Both the position numbers and the translations under genes were made by a program. 64,000 bases of DNA from Aliiroseovarius lamellibrachiae (GTDB lineage: Bacteria > Pseudomonadota > Alphaproteobacteria > Rhodobacterales > Rhodobacteraceae). Below are positions 27,152 to 36,860 of this stretch, piece after piece; positions within the stretch are counted from its first letter, which is position 1, and every line of letters starts with the position of its first letter. The notes under the pieces were generated by a model, which was not told where the DNA came from, did not search any database, and saw only the letters and a program-made list of their open reading frames with translations. The stretch is taken from positions 558,001 to 622,000 of the forward strand of contig NZ_JAHEVJ010000001.1 in assembly GCF_018599245.1 (NCBI RefSeq), read 5' to 3'.

Positions 27152-27607
27152 ATGAGCCAGTCACACACGACCGAGGTAATCACGGGCGGTATTGTTCTTG
27201 CCGCCGCTGCCGGGTTTATGATTTTTGCGAGCCAAATTGTTGGGTTGTCCGGATCGGGCAATCTGAGCAGTTATTCGGCATCCTTTCGTACAGCTGATGG
27301 GATTTCGGTGGGCACTGACGTTCGGCTTGCTGGAGTGAAAGTGGGGCAGGTTTCTGCCATTACTTTAAACCCGGAAAGTTTCCGGGCTGATGCTGCGTTT
27401 TCGGTGCAATCCGATGTTGTTTTGCCGGACGACACCTCTGTTATCATTGCTTCTGAGGGGTTGTTGGGGGGCTCGTATGTTGAGCTGCTGCCTGGTGGTT
27501 CGCCGCTGAACCTTGAGCCTGGCTCTGAGATTGAAGACACGCAGGGGTCAGTTAGTTTGGTACAGCTGTTGATGAAATTCGTGTCGAACGGTGAGGCTCC
27601 GAAGTGA
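27152..27607 (+). CDS. mlaD: MlaD-like MCE-domain lipid-transport protein
   Basis: A 151-aa protein with an N-terminal membrane anchor (about residues 9-31) followed by one MCE domain (about 40-117: YSASFRTADGISVGTDVRLAGVKVG, then SVQSDVVLPDDTSVIIASEGLLGGSYVELLPGG). MlaD hexamers shuttle phospholipids between inner and outer membranes with MlaFEB. Partners are not adjacent. It overlaps the next gene by four bases (GTGA). Confidence 0.92.
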   Translation: MSQSHTTEVITGGIVLAAAAGFMIFASQIVGLSGSGNLSSYSASFRTADGISVGTDVRLAGVKVGQVSAITLNPESFRADAAFSVQSDVVLPDDTSVIIASEGLLGGSYVELLPGGSPLNLEPGSEIEDTQGSVSLVQLLMKFVSNGEAPK

Positions 27608-27963
27608 TCTGGCGCGCTTTGGTTATGTCTGTTGCAGCACTATCGCCAGCGATGTCCTTTGGGCAAACAGCTAAGGCGCCGGGTGCGATGCTGCGCGGAT
27701 TGGACAAAGTGTCTGGCATCCATGAAGATCTGAAATTGCAGGCCGGGGAAACGATTTCTCTGGGAAAGCTACAGATTACATTGGGTGAATGCCGTTATCC
27801 CACCGACAACCCTTCAGGTGATGCTTATGCGTGGATTGTGATCCGTGATGGCAATGACGAACAAACCTCATTTGAGGGGTGGATGGTTGCCTCGTCGCCT
27901 GCGTTGAATGGATTGGACCACCAACGCTATGATGTTTGGGTGTTGCGCTGCATCACGGAATGA
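27604..27963 (+). CDS. DUF2155 exported protein
   Basis: A 119-aa secreted protein with a signal peptide (about residues 1-21) and a DUF2155 domain: KAPGAMLRGLDKVSG, LQITLGECRYPTDNP, and EGWMVASSPALNGLDHQRYDVWVLRC, with two conserved cysteines that could form a disulphide. Function is unknown. The GTG start overlaps the mlaD stop, so the two are probably translated together. Its 3' end overlaps the convergent aat gene by 37 bases. Confidence 0.88.
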   Translation: MIWRALVMSVAALSPAMSFGQTAKAPGAMLRGLDKVSGIHEDLKLQAGETISLGKLQITLGECRYPTDNPSGDAYAWIVIRDGNDEQTSFEGWMVASSPALNGLDHQRYDVWVLRCITE

Positions 27964-28574
27964 ACATTGGGCAGCGGTCTCTCTGAGATATCCGCAGTAT
28001 ATAGCAGCGCGTCTTTCAAGCGATATTGATAGATCGCGCGCGGAATTTCCTCGGCGCCCAAACTGGCCAGATGTTCTGTGATAAATTGCGTATCAAACAG
28101 CGTAAATCCACAGTTTGACAGATGTTTTGTGAGAAAAGCCAAGGCAATTTTCGATGCATTCGGCCGGCGTGAAAACATGCTTTCACCGAAAAATGCCGCG
28201 CCAAGGGCTACGCCATAGACGCCCCCAATGAGGGTGTTTTCGTCCCAAACTTCCAGCGAGTGAGCGTAACCCTTATGGTGTAATTGCGTGTAGAGATCGA
28301 AGATTTCTTCATTAATCCAGGTTTCGTCCCGATCGGCGCAGCCCGCGACAACGCCCACAAAATCACGGTTGAGTGTGATGTGATAGGGCATGTTCCGTAG
28401 GCAACGGGCCAACGAGCGTGAGATGTGAAACGTGTCTAATGGAAGAACGCCGCGGTCTGTTGGATCCACCCAGAAAATCTCGGGGTTATCGCGGCTCTCT
28501 GCCATGGGAAAGACCCCCATAGCGTAGGCGCGCAGCAACAATTCTGCGGTGAGGGGTGGGGGGGGAAGGGCCAA
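27927..28574 (-). CDS. aat: Leucyl/phenylalanyl-tRNA-protein transferase
   Basis: A 215-aa N-end-rule enzyme that adds Leu or Phe to proteins with N-terminal Lys or Arg, marking them for ClpAPS. Recognisable blocks are LLLRAYAMGVFPMAES, FWVDPTDRGVLPLD, ETWINEEIFDLYTQLH, AHSLEVWDENTLIGGVYGVALGAAFFGESMF and LFDTQFITEHLASLGA. It follows accC by five bases on the minus strand and overlaps DUF2155 tail-to-tail. Confidence 0.96.
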   Translation of the reverse strand: MALPPPPLTAELLLRAYAMGVFPMAESRDNPEIFWVDPTDRGVLPLDTFHISRSLARCLRNMPYHITLNRDFVGVVAGCADRDETWINEEIFDLYTQLHHKGYAHSLEVWDENTLIGGVYGVALGAAFFGESMFSRRPNASKIALAFLTKHLSNCGFTLFDTQFITEHLASLGAEEIPRAIYQYRLKDALLYTADISERPLPNVHSVMQRNTQTS

Positions 28575-28579
28575 AGCCC

Positions 28580-29932
28580 TTACCCCATATTTTCATCAAG
28601 CCAGCGTTCCAGCCAGTGGATGTCATAGTTCCCGGACAGCACGTCAGGCTCCGCCAGCAGGGCGTGGAAAAGCGGAACTGTGGTTTCAACACCATCCACG
28701 ATCAACTCACCCAAGGCACGCTGAAGGCGCGACAAGGCCTCTGGACGGTCACGCCCATGCACAATCAGTTTGCCGATCAGGCTGTCGTAATAGGGCGGGA
28801 TGGAATACCCATCATAGAGCGCCGAATCCATGCGCACACCAAGCCCACCGGGCACATGGTATTGTGTGACCTTGCCCGGGCAGGGGGCAAAATTTGGCAG
28901 GCGTTCTGCATTGATCCGAATTTCGATGGCGTGGCCGTTCACTTCCAGATCCTTTTGTCCAAAGGACAGTTTCATGCCCTCTGCCACTCGGATTTGCTCG
29001 CGCACGAGATCGACGCCAAAGATCGCCTCTGTCACGGGGTGTTCGACCTGAAGACGCGTGTTCATTTCGATGAAATAGAACTCGCCATTTTCAAATAGAA
29101 ACTCAATTGTACCTGCACCGCGATAGCCCATTTCGGCGATAGCATTGGCACAGATAGAGCCAATTTTCTCACGCTGTTCTGGGGTGATGCAGGGCCCGGG
29201 GGCTTCTTCGAACACTTTTTGGTGGCGCCGCTGCAGCGAACAATCGCGCTCGGCCAAATGCACACCGCCCCCTTGACCGTCGCCAAACACCTGAACTTCG
29301 ATGTGGCGTGGGGTCTGGAGGTACTTTTCCATATAGACTTCGTCATTGCCAAAGGCACTTTTCGCCTCGGAACGCGCCGTCGAGAACGCCATTTCAATGT
29401 CGGCTTCGGTTTCGGCCACCTTCATTCCGCGACCACCACCACCGGCTGTGGCTTTAATGATCACAGGATAACCCATCTCAGCCGCCGCCTTGCGCGCCGC
29501 TACGATGTCAGGAACGCCACCTTCAGATCCCGGAACAACGGGGATACCCAAGTTGATCGCTGTTTCCTTGGCTGTGATCTTATCGCCCATCATGCGGATA
29601 TGTTCTGCGGATGGGCCAATAAATGTGATTTCGTGATCTTCCAAGATCTGCACGAAATTCGCATTTTCAGACAAGAAGCCGTAACCGGGGTGAACCGCCT
29701 GTGCGCCCGTGATCTCGCATGCGGCGATGATGGCAGGGATCGAAAGATAGCTTTCGGTGCCAGACGGCGGGCCAATACAGACGCTTTCGTCGGCCATACG
29801 TACGTGCATGGCATCAACATCTGCGGTGGAATGCACCGCGACGGTTTTGATGCCCATTTCACGTGCCGCGCGAATGACGCGCAGGGCGATTTCGCCGCGA
29901 TTGGCAATGAGGATTTTATCGAAATGGGCCAT
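28580..29932 (-). CDS. accC: Acetyl-CoA carboxylase, biotin carboxylase subunit
   Basis: The 450-aa ATP-grasp enzyme carboxylates biotin on AccB in the first committed step of fatty-acid synthesis. Motifs: [18 protein letters not shown] at the N-terminus, the glycine-rich ATP loop [12 protein letters not shown] near residue 165, [31 protein letters not shown] with catalytic residues, and the C-terminal domain. It follows accB by ten bases and precedes aat. Confidence 0.97.
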   Translation of the reverse strand: MAHFDKILIANRGEIALRVIRAAREMGIKTVAVHSTADVDAMHVRMADESVCIGPPSGTESYLSIPAIIAACEITGAQAVHPGYGFLSENANFVQILEDHEITFIGPSAEHIRMMGDKITAKETAINLGIPVVPGSEGGVPDIVAARKAAAEMGYPVIIKATAGGGGRGMKVAETEADIEMAFSTARSEAKSAFGNDEVYMEKYLQTPRHIEVQVFGDGQGGGVHLAERDCSLQRRHQKVFEEAPGPCITPEQREKIGSICANAIAEMGYRGAGTIEFLFENGEFYFIEMNTRLQVEHPVTEAIFGVDLVREQIRVAEGMKLSFGQKDLEVNGHAIEIRINAERLPNFAPCPGKVTQYHVPGGLGVRMDSALYDGYSIPPYYDSLIGKLIVHGRDRPEALSRLQRALGELIVDGVETTVPLFHALLAEPDVLSGNYDIHWLERWLDENMG

Positions 29933-29942
29933 GATGTTTGCC

Positions 29943-30437
29943 TTATTCGATGATCATAAGAGGGGCGCCAAACTCAACCGCGGCACCATCTTCGACCAGG
30001 ATCCGTTTGATCTTACCAGCGCGGGGCGCGGGGATCTGGTTCATGGTTTTCATCGCTTCGACGATCAAAAGCGTCTGGCCTTCGGTCACGGTGTCGCCAA
30101 CGCTGACAAACGCGGGGGTGCCCGGTTCGGCTTGCAAATAGGCGGTCCCAACCATGGGTGAGGGGACAGCGCCTGGATCACTTGCCGGATCTTCGTTCAC
30201 AGCAGGTGCCGCAGCAGCCGGTGTCGCGGCGGCAGGTGCAGCAGCAGGAGCGGCCATTGCGGGCGGCGCCATTTGTGTCATCTGCACAACTTCTTTGGCA
30301 CGGCTCACGCGAACATTCAGGCTGTCATTTTCGCCATAGTCACGCATGACTTCCAGTTCTGTCAGGTCGTTTTCCTGCAAGAGCTTGGCCAGAGCCTCAA
30401 TAAAGGCCACATCGGTTTCGTGGTTTTTCTTGGACAT
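29943..30437 (-). CDS. accB: Biotin carboxyl carrier protein of acetyl-CoA carboxylase
   Basis: A 164-aa carrier: N-terminal helical domain (about 1-50), an Ala/Pro-rich linker (about 55-90) and a biotinyl domain (about 88-164) with the biotinylated lysine Lys130 in EAMKTMN. First gene of accB-accC-aat. Confidence 0.96.
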   Translation of the reverse strand: MSKKNHETDVAFIEALAKLLQENDLTELEVMRDYGENDSLNVRVSRAKEVVQMTQMAPPAMAAPAAAPAAATPAAAAPAVNEDPASDPGAVPSPMVGTAYLQAEPGTPAFVSVGDTVTEGQTLLIVEAMKTMNQIPAPRAGKIKRILVEDGAAVEFGAPLMIIE

Positions 30438-30636
30438 GGGTCCTCGCCTTTTTTACGCGCCCGGTCTAACGCCGAGCCATATCTGTTTGGTTACATATAG
30501 AGCGTGACGTAAGGGGAGAAAAGCGCGAACCCCACCAAAAGTGCATTTTGACGAGGTTCTTTACAGTTGTTTGTGGGGATGACGCCGATTGCACCCGTTT
30601 TCCACGATTTCTGGCGGGTCGTTTAGCCTGTTTGAC

Positions 30637-31212
30637 TTAAACCGGGATGACGGCCGGTTTGGCAGCTTCGGATAAAGCGATCTGCGGTGTGTTCGGTTGA
30701 ACTTCTGTTTGTGACGGCGGCAAGGGGTTTGGCGTCGCGGTTAAATTGCCAGCATCCGTGTTAAGTGGCATGCTTGCGGGGTCAGGATCCGCGCGCGAAC
30801 TCTCTGAGCTTTGCACCGCCTCGTTGTTGGAGACATTATTCGCCGCAGGGTCAGTTGGCCGAATTGCATCTGCATTGGTGTCCTTGGCGCGGTTTGCTTC
30901 GATCCGTGCAAGGATGGTTTGCAAGTCTTGCTCCACCTCCAGCAAGGTAATCTGAAAGCTCGGTGTCGGACCCGTTTGGGTATAGGGGTCGATATTTGAC
31001 TGATCGCCAACTGTGTCCGTGTGGGTTTTTAAAATGCGGTAATCAGCAGCGTTATCTGCCGGCCCCTGACCGTTGGCTGTATGTGCATCAGTATGTGCCT
31101 GTTCAGCGCCTGGGCGCGTTTCCACTCGCGTAACGTCCGGCGCACCGGACACCGTGCTGTGTGCCGCGACTGTGGCCACTGCGCTGATCGGCGACGGTGC
31201 CATGATATCCAT
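30637..31212 (-). CDS. Hypothetical low-complexity protein
   Basis: A 191-aa protein rich in Ala, Pro, Thr, Asn and Asp with no signal peptide or membrane segment. Only a central stretch looks ordered, SFQITLLEVEQDLQTILARIEANR (about residues 85-108), a predicted amphipathic helix; the rest is likely disordered. I do not recognise it with certainty. GC content and third-position pattern agree with a real gene, and it is bounded by gaps of about 200 and 155 bases in which I see nothing else. Confidence 0.55.
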   Translation of the reverse strand: MDIMAPSPISAVATVAAHSTVSGAPDVTRVETRPGAEQAHTDAHTANGQGPADNAADYRILKTHTDTVGDQSNIDPYTQTGPTPSFQITLLEVEQDLQTILARIEANRAKDTNADAIRPTDPAANNVSNNEAVQSSESSRADPDPASMPLNTDAGNLTATPNPLPPSQTEVQPNTPQIALSEAAKPAVIPV

Positions 31213-31367
31213 TTTTCTGTTGCTCCGTTTTAGACGAAGCCCCCACCACCGTTCAAATTAAGGGGGGATGGTTTGTGAAGGGTTAATTTATCAAGGAATC
31301 TGTAACGTTGGTTAGCAAACCGTTAATTCGGCTGCGCACACAACAGGTTGCGATCAGTGTATCGTTG

Positions 31368-31985
31368 CTATTTTGGACTTAATGCCGCGCGGTACATTTG
31401 TTCCAAAAACTCTGCCGCTTGTTCAAAATGACTGTCCCCTTCTGGCGACAATATTCCCCGAACCTGCGCGTCAAAATCTGCGTAATGTTGCGTGGTGGCC
31501 CAGATTGAAAAAATCAGATGATGAGGATCAAGTGCTGCAATGCGGCCTTCGCGTGCCCAGCCCGAAATGATGCGTGCTTTTTCATCCACCAAATCACGCA
31601 ACGGGCCCTCGATTTGATCCATAATACGAGGCGCGCCCTGAACAATCTCATTTGCAAAAAGGCGACTTTCCTTGGGCAAAACACGCGCCATTTCCAGTTT
31701 TCTTAGCACATATGCAACAATTTCGCCGATAGGCTCCCCATCAGGCTTTAGCGCTTCAAGGGGTTCCAACCAATTGTCCATCAACGCGGACAAAAGGGCG
31801 CCATGTACCGCGTCTTTTGACGGAAAATAGTAAAGCAAATTGGGTTTCGACAGGCCTGCCGTGTGCGCGATTTGATCCAAAGTCGCACCGCGAAACCCGT
31901 GTAAGGAAAACACCTCAAGTGCGGCTTCCAAAATCGCGGCGCGATTGCGTTTTTGAATTCGGGTTTGGGGACGTGAACTTACCAT
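31368..31985 (-). CDS. TetR-family regulator, RutR-like
   Basis: A 205-aa TetR-type protein. The HTH (about residues 13-60) reads ILEAALEVFSLHGFRGATLDQIAHTAGLSKPNLLYYFPSKDAV, and the ligand domain includes ESRLFANEIVQGAPRIMDQI and IDEKARI/HHLIFSIWATTQHYADFDAQV-like segments that closely resemble E. coli RutR, the uracil-responsive master regulator of pyrimidine degradation. The start at 31985 has AGGAGA six bases upstream; 32018 would add eleven residues. No rut genes are visible, so the regulon must be elsewhere. Confidence 0.85.
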   Translation of the reverse strand: MVSSRPQTRIQKRNRAAILEAALEVFSLHGFRGATLDQIAHTAGLSKPNLLYYFPSKDAVHGALLSALMDNWLEPLEALKPDGEPIGEIVAYVLRKLEMARVLPKESRLFANEIVQGAPRIMDQIEGPLRDLVDEKARIISGWAREGRIAALDPHHLIFSIWATTQHYADFDAQVRGILSPEGDSHFEQAAEFLEQMYRAALSPK

Positions 31986-32042
31986 ATACTTCTCCTGCTC
32001 CCGAGAGATTGCCATCACTTGGCGCTCACATGATTGGGGGTG

Positions 32043-32585
32043 CTACAGCGGCATACCCGCGAATTTTGCAACCAGCTCGGGCAACTTTCTAGCTCCAAAT
32101 TTTTGTAAAAGACGCGCGCGATGTGCTTCTACTGTACGGTACGAAAGGCCAAGGCGCAGGCCTATTTCTTTCGATGTTTCGCCCTGACAAGTCAGGATCG
32201 CCACCTCGCGCTCGCGCATGGTCAATTCCACGACAGGGCGCTCAGCTGACAGATCAACAAAGCTCCATACACCTTGCTTGAACGGGTCCTCGGGCGTCAG
32301 CGAAGTGCCGCGCACCCGGCACCAAAACAAATCACCGTCAAGCCGTCGCATGACACGTTCATCTTCGTAACGCCCTGTTTCTCTTAATATATCCCCGCCA
32401 ACAGTTGCGACTTTTTCGTAATCCTGAAGAGAGGGGTAAAGCCGTTCAAGCGGCATGTCTGAGAATGTGGTAATGTCTTCGCCAAACATCTCGGCAAAGC
32501 GATAGTTGCACTGACGCACGATACGGTTTTCGGTAAGGGCCAGCCCGGTTGGGGCGTGCAGGAAGGCAATGTCCATTTGCGTCAT
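32043..32585 (-). CDS. PAS-domain LuxR-type transcriptional regulator
   Basis: A 180-aa protein with a PAS sensory domain (about residues 1-115; NYRFAEMFGEDITTFSDMPL, LFWCRVRGTSL) and a C-terminal LuxR/GerE helix-turn-helix (about 120-178; LTMREREVAILTCQGETSKEIGLRLGLSYRTVEAHRARLL). It has no receiver domain, so signal input is presumably through the PAS. The start at 32585 has AGGA nine bases upstream. It is divergent from a small ORF and an acyl-CoA ligase at 32680-34331 and is the obvious candidate to regulate them. Confidence 0.8.
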   Translation of the reverse strand: MTQMDIAFLHAPTGLALTENRIVRQCNYRFAEMFGEDITTFSDMPLERLYPSLQDYEKVATVGGDILRETGRYEDERVMRRLDGDLFWCRVRGTSLTPEDPFKQGVWSFVDLSAERPVVELTMREREVAILTCQGETSKEIGLRLGLSYRTVEAHRARLLQKFGARKLPELVAKFAGMPL

Positions 32586-32679
32586 TTCGGTATCCTGCCA
32601 AATCTGGGGGCGTATTTCTACCCGCTTGTGTGCAAGGGGCGCGTGGGTGGATAATTCAACGATCACAAAGGAGAAGGCA

Positions 32680-32820
32680 ATGGTGCAAATCGTCGGATGG
32701 AGCGCTTCGCGTGAACCTGTCGTCTGGGGAAAAGCCCAAAGGGCATCCCGTGGATTGTTCATTCCCATGGGCGGCTCTGATGCTGCATCTTACGCATCAC
32801 TATTGGAGGCTGTGAAATGA
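32680..32820 (+). CDS. Small ORF translationally coupled to acyl-CoA ligase
   Basis: A 46-aa reading frame with a good ribosome site (AAAGGAGAAGG, six bases before the ATG) that ends in ATGA, overlapping the ligase start. The product (MVQIVGWSASREPVVWGKAQ... ending YASLLEAVK) has no membrane segment and I do not recognise it. It may be a real small protein, a leader peptide coupling translation to the ligase, or the remnant of a larger gene. Confidence 0.5.
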   Translation: MVQIVGWSASREPVVWGKAQRASRGLFIPMGGSDAASYASLLEAVK

Positions 32821-34331
32821 ATTTGGCACTTTGGTTAGAACGCACCGCGAAAGTACATGGCACGCGACCTGCGATTTTCAGCGGCGACGTTCAAGTGCAT
32901 GATTACACGTCTTTTTTTCGCGCATCGTTGGGCCTTTCAGCTGCTTTGGGCGCGCGCGGCATTGCGCCGGGCGACCGCGTGGCTTTGTTTATGCGCAACT
33001 GTCCAGAATATCTGCTGGGTTTCTACGGTGCTTGGGCCGCTGGTGCAGGTGTTGTGCCGATCAATGCCAAGCTTCACGCCAAGGAGGCAGCTTACATATT
33101 GGAAAACTCGGGCGCCAAACTGGCCTTGGTCACACCAGAGCTTGGGGCGGAACTGGCAAAGGTAAGTGATCTGCCGATGGTGGATGTGACATCAGATGAC
33201 TTTACGGCGATGTGCGCCCATGCCCCGCGAGATATCATTCCCCGTACTGACGGGGATCTTGCGTGGCTGTTTTATACCTCTGGCACCACTGGCCGCCCCA
33301 AAGGGGTGTTCATCAGCCACGGCATGATCCGAGCCACCTCATTGTCCTTTCTTTTGGATTGTGACCAGGTTCAGCCCGAAGATGCGGCTTTCTATATGGC
33401 ACCAATGAGCCACGGCGCCGGGATTTATGCACCGATACATGTGGCAAAAGCCGCGCGGCACATCACCCCGGCCTCGGGCGGTTTTGATGAGATGGAGCTG
33501 TTACAGGCCGCCGAAACGCAGGGGCCGCTGTCGATGTTCATGGCCCCGACCATGGTGCGCCGCCTGACCGATGTGGCCAAAGCAGCGGGCAAACGGGGGG
33601 AGGGGATCAAAACCATCATTTATGGTGGCGGTCCGATGTATCTGGCCGATATCACCGATGCGGTTGATTGGTTCGGCCCGCGATTTGCTCAGATTTATGG
33701 TCAGGGGGAATGTCCGATGGCGATCACAGCACTTTCACGAGAAGAGGTTGCCGATCGCAGTCATCCCCGGTGGCGAGAACGGCTCGCTTCGGTCGGACGT
33801 GCGCAATCTGTGGTCGAGGTGATGATCGGTGATGAGGATGGGCAACCGCTCCCGATCGGTGACGTCGGCGAGATTATGGTGCGGGGCACCCCCGTTATGC
33901 CCGGCTATTGGCAGAACCCTAAGGCCACGGAAAAGACACTTGTGGGGGGATGGTTGATGACCGGTGACATGGGGTATCTCGACGAAGATGGGTATCTGAC
34001 AATGCGAGATCGCTCAAAAGATGTGATCATCTCTGGGGGGACGAATATTTACCCGCGCGAGGTGGAAGAGGCATTGCTGACCCATCCGATGGTACACGAG
34101 GTATCGGTGGTCGGTCGCCCCAATGATGAATGGGGCGAAGACGTTGTTGCCTATGTGGTTCCCGCGTCGGGATCATCCCCCGATGCTGCAGAATTGGATG
34201 CGCATTGCCTTGCACAAATCGCACGTTTTAAACGCCCGAAAACCTATTTTTGGCTCTCTGAATTGCCGAAAAACAACTATGGCAAGGTTTTGAAAACCGA
34301 GTTGCGCCGCAAATTGCAGGGCTCAGATTGA
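32817..34331 (+). CDS. AMP-forming acyl-CoA synthetase/ligase
   Basis: A 504-aa member of the ANL superfamily that activates a carboxylic acid via an acyl-adenylate. Motifs: LFYTSGTTGRPKG (P-loop A3), GQGECPM (A5), MTGDMGYLDEDGYLTMRDRSKDVIISGG (A7-A8) and the C-terminal catalytic lysine in NNYGKVLK. Length suits medium-chain, aryl or cyclic acid ligases; substrate cannot be read. It follows the small ORF with a four-base overlap and is divergent from the PAS-LuxR regulator. Confidence 0.9.
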   Translation: MNLALWLERTAKVHGTRPAIFSGDVQVHDYTSFFRASLGLSAALGARGIAPGDRVALFMRNCPEYLLGFYGAWAAGAGVVPINAKLHAKEAAYILENSGAKLALVTPELGAELAKVSDLPMVDVTSDDFTAMCAHAPRDIIPRTDGDLAWLFYTSGTTGRPKGVFISHGMIRATSLSFLLDCDQVQPEDAAFYMAPMSHGAGIYAPIHVAKAARHITPASGGFDEMELLQAAETQGPLSMFMAPTMVRRLTDVAKAAGKRGEGIKTIIYGGGPMYLADITDAVDWFGPRFAQIYGQGECPMAITALSREEVADRSHPRWRERLASVGRAQSVVEVMIGDEDGQPLPIGDVGEIMVRGTPVMPGYWQNPKATEKTLVGGWLMTGDMGYLDEDGYLTMRDRSKDVIISGGTNIYPREVEEALLTHPMVHEVSVVGRPNDEWGEDVVAYVVPASGSSPDAAELDAHCLAQIARFKRPKTYFWLSELPKNNYGKVLKTELRRKLQGSD

Positions 34332-34373
34332 CATATTTTTATCTGTGACTGACCCAATGCTTTGCGTGTTGCA

Positions 34374-34646
34374 TTAACAAGGCGCGGTGTAATATCCGCC
34401 ATTGCCGTTTGCATAGGCGCATTCCTGCGTCTCATTGTTTTTCGCGATCAGATTGCCCGCTGCGGCACCGGCCAAGGTCGCGACAATCTTCCAATTTGTG
34501 TTGGCACCCAGCAAATCAGCGAGGGCTAACCCTGTGACGGCACCTGCGCCTGTGCTGATGGCTCTTTGCTGATCTGCAGGAAGTTGCTGACAACCGACCA
34601 GGCCAAGGCTGGTGGCAAATGACAAGGTGATGAGGTGTTTATACAT
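34374..34646 (-). CDS. Small outer-membrane lipoprotein with glycine-rich segment
   Basis: A 90-aa lipoprotein: signal peptide with lipobox LVGC (cysteine at residue 19), then a Gly/Ala-rich stretch (about 32-68: GAGAVTGLALADLLGANTNWKIVATLAGAAAGNLIA) resembling the glycine-zipper 2TM domain of SlyB-type proteins, and a C-terminal tail with two cysteines. Probably an envelope-stability lipoprotein. AAGGAT precedes the start. It converges with the ligase gene. Confidence 0.7.
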   Translation of the reverse strand: MYKHLITLSFATSLGLVGCQQLPADQQRAISTGAGAVTGLALADLLGANTNWKIVATLAGAAAGNLIAKNNETQECAYANGNGGYYTAPC

Positions 34647-34749
34647 GATCTATCCTTATAATTTTGCTTGCCGCTTTAGCTTTTACCGTTCGCGGCAAAC
34701 AGGCAAACCTTCAATTTGGGGCCTATAAAACCGGCGACAACCAGCGCAC

Positions 34750-34780
34750 AAAAAAACGCCGATGCAAAAGCACCGGCGCT
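34750..34780 (-). terminator. Rho-independent terminator after acs
   Basis: On the minus strand GCGCCGGTGC and GCATCGGCGT pair around TTTT, followed by a run of T residues. It lies just beyond the acs stop codon. Confidence 0.8.
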
Positions 34781-34824
34781 GAAAGGTGAGGACCCCGACC
34801 CTGGGGCCCTCTCGGGGAGGTGGG

Positions 34825-36771
34825 TTAGCGTTTCAGGCGGTTTTCGATCAGGTCATCAACCACGGAAGGATCCGCCAAAGTGGACGTATCGCCAAGCGCG
34901 CCGAAATCATCCTCGGCAATTTTGCGCAAGATACGGCGCATAATCTTGCCCGAACGGGTTTTCGGCAGGCCGGGGGACCATTGGATGTGATCGGGGCTGG
35001 CAATGGGGCCAATTTCGGTGCGGACCCAGTTGCGCAGTTCCGTTTTCAGATCGTCTGTGTATTCTTCCCCATCCATCAAAGTGACATAGCAATAGATGCC
35101 TTGCCCTTTGATATCATGTGGGAAACCAACAACGGCAGCCTCGGAGACTTTGGGGTGTGCAACCAGCGCGCTTTCCACTTCTGCGGTGCCCATACGGTGC
35201 CCAGAGACATTGATCACATCATCCACACGGCCGGTGATCCAGTAATACCCATCAGCGTCGCGACGGCAGCCATCACCGGTAAAATAATATCCTTTGTAGT
35301 CGGCGAAATAGGTCGCCACAAAGCGATCATGATCACCGTAGACCGAGCGCATCTGACCCGGCCAGCTGTCTTTCATGCACAATACGCCTTCGGCTTCGGT
35401 GGTGGTGATTTCTTCGCCAGAGGTTGGCTCGAGGATGACCGGTTGAACCCCGAAAAACGGCGTTGTGGCCGACCCTGGTTTGGTTGCGGTCGCACCGGGC
35501 AGGGGGGTCAGAAGATGCCCGCCGGTTTCGGTTTGCCACCAAGTATCAACGATGGGGCAGGTGCCTTTGCCGACAACGTCATTGTACCAATTCCAGGCCT
35601 CGGGGTTGATCGGTTCGCCCACGGTGCCCAGCACCTTAAGCGATGAGAGGTCACATTTGGTCACAAACTCTTCGCCACGCGCCATCAGGGCACGGATTGC
35701 GGTCGGGGCTGTGTAAAATTGGTTGACCTTGTGTTTTTCACAAACCTGCCAAAAGCGTGACGCATCCGGGTAAGTGGGCACGCCTTCAAACATCACGGTT
35801 GTCGCGCCATTGGCCAGCGGACCATAGACGATATAGCTGTGGCCGGTGACCCATCCCACGTCTGCGGTACACCAATAAACGTCACCTTCGTGGTAGTCGA
35901 ACACGTATTCATGGGTCATTGAGGCCCAAAGAAGATAGCCGCCAGAAGTGTGTACAACGCCTTTTGGTTGGCCTGTTGAGCCTGAGGTGTAGAGGATAAA
36001 CAGCGGATCCTCTGCGTTCATGGGAGCAGCGGGGCAATCGGCCGAAGCATTTGCCATCATCGCAGAATAGCTGTGGTCGCGCCCTTCTACCATGGCAACG
36101 TCGCCGCCGGTGCGTTCCACCACCAGAACGGGTGTCTTGCCCAAATCGCCATGCTCAAGGGCGGCATCCACGTTGGATTTCAGCGGCGTATTGCGCCCGC
36201 CGCGTGGTGCTTCATCTGCGGTGACCACAAGGGCAGCGCCACAACCTTCGACGCGTGCCGCAAGGGCTTCTGGTGAAAAGCCAGCAAAGACGATCGAATG
36301 GATGGCCCCAAGACGGGCACAGGCCAGCATCGCATAAGCGGCTTCGGGGATCATCGGAAGATAAAGAACAACCCGGTCGCCTTTGCCAACACCCATCTCT
36401 TTGTAAACATTTGCAAGTTTGCAAACATTCTCATGCAATTCGCGATAGGTGATGTGCTTGGAAACATTTGGATCATCGGCTTCCCAGATGATCGCGGTCT
36501 GATCTGCGCGGGTCGCCAAATGGCGGTCAATACAGTTGGCGGCGATGTTCAACTCGCCATCTTCAAACCATTTGATTGAGACGTCAGGGTACGCAAAGCT
36601 CACGTTTTTCATGACGGTCGGCGCCTTGGTCCAATCAAGACGGGCCGAGTGTTCGCGCCAGAAATTGTCGGCGTCATTCACACTGGCATCATACATTGCG
36701 GCGTATTTGGCCGCATCAATATGGGCATTTGCAATAAATTCGGCTGAGGGCGGGTAGGTTTTGTCACTCAT
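34825..36771 (-). CDS. acs: Acetyl-CoA synthetase
   Basis: The 648-aa AMP-forming enzyme activates acetate (and slowly propionate) to acyl-CoA. Signatures: [38 protein letters not shown], the [10 protein letters not shown] motif whose Trp restricts the pocket to short acids, [30 protein letters not shown], and the acetylatable lysine in [10 protein letters not shown] near the C-terminus. AGGAAGAGG precedes the start at 36771. It lies 89 bases downstream of livF behind a hairpin, apparently part of the same leftward transcript as the liv-type importer. Confidence 0.97.
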   Translation of the reverse strand: MSDKTYPPSAEFIANAHIDAAKYAAMYDASVNDADNFWREHSARLDWTKAPTVMKNVSFAYPDVSIKWFEDGELNIAANCIDRHLATRADQTAIIWEADDPNVSKHITYRELHENVCKLANVYKEMGVGKGDRVVLYLPMIPEAAYAMLACARLGAIHSIVFAGFSPEALAARVEGCGAALVVTADEAPRGGRNTPLKSNVDAALEHGDLGKTPVLVVERTGGDVAMVEGRDHSYSAMMANASADCPAAPMNAEDPLFILYTSGSTGQPKGVVHTSGGYLLWASMTHEYVFDYHEGDVYWCTADVGWVTGHSYIVYGPLANGATTVMFEGVPTYPDASRFWQVCEKHKVNQFYTAPTAIRALMARGEEFVTKCDLSSLKVLGTVGEPINPEAWNWYNDVVGKGTCPIVDTWWQTETGGHLLTPLPGATATKPGSATTPFFGVQPVILEPTSGEEITTTEAEGVLCMKDSWPGQMRSVYGDHDRFVATYFADYKGYYFTGDGCRRDADGYYWITGRVDDVINVSGHRMGTAEVESALVAHPKVSEAAVVGFPHDIKGQGIYCYVTLMDGEEYTDDLKTELRNWVRTEIGPIASPDHIQWSPGLPKTRSGKIMRRILRKIAEDDFGALGDTSTLADPSVVDDLIENRLKR

Positions 36772-36809
36772 TGGTGAGCCTCTTCCTGTCGTCATGTTCT
36801 GGTTCAGAG

Positions 36810-36835
36810 CAGGGGAGCACCTGTTGGCTCCCCTG
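36810..36835 (-). other. Intercistronic hairpin between livF and acs
   Basis: CAGGGGAGC (36810-36818) and GCTCCCCTG (36827-36835) form a perfect nine-pair stem with an eight-base loop and no U-run. Likely an mRNA processing or stability element separating importer and acs expression. Confidence 0.6.
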
Positions 36836-36860
36836 TCCAGAGGGAATGTTTGCGCGGCCG

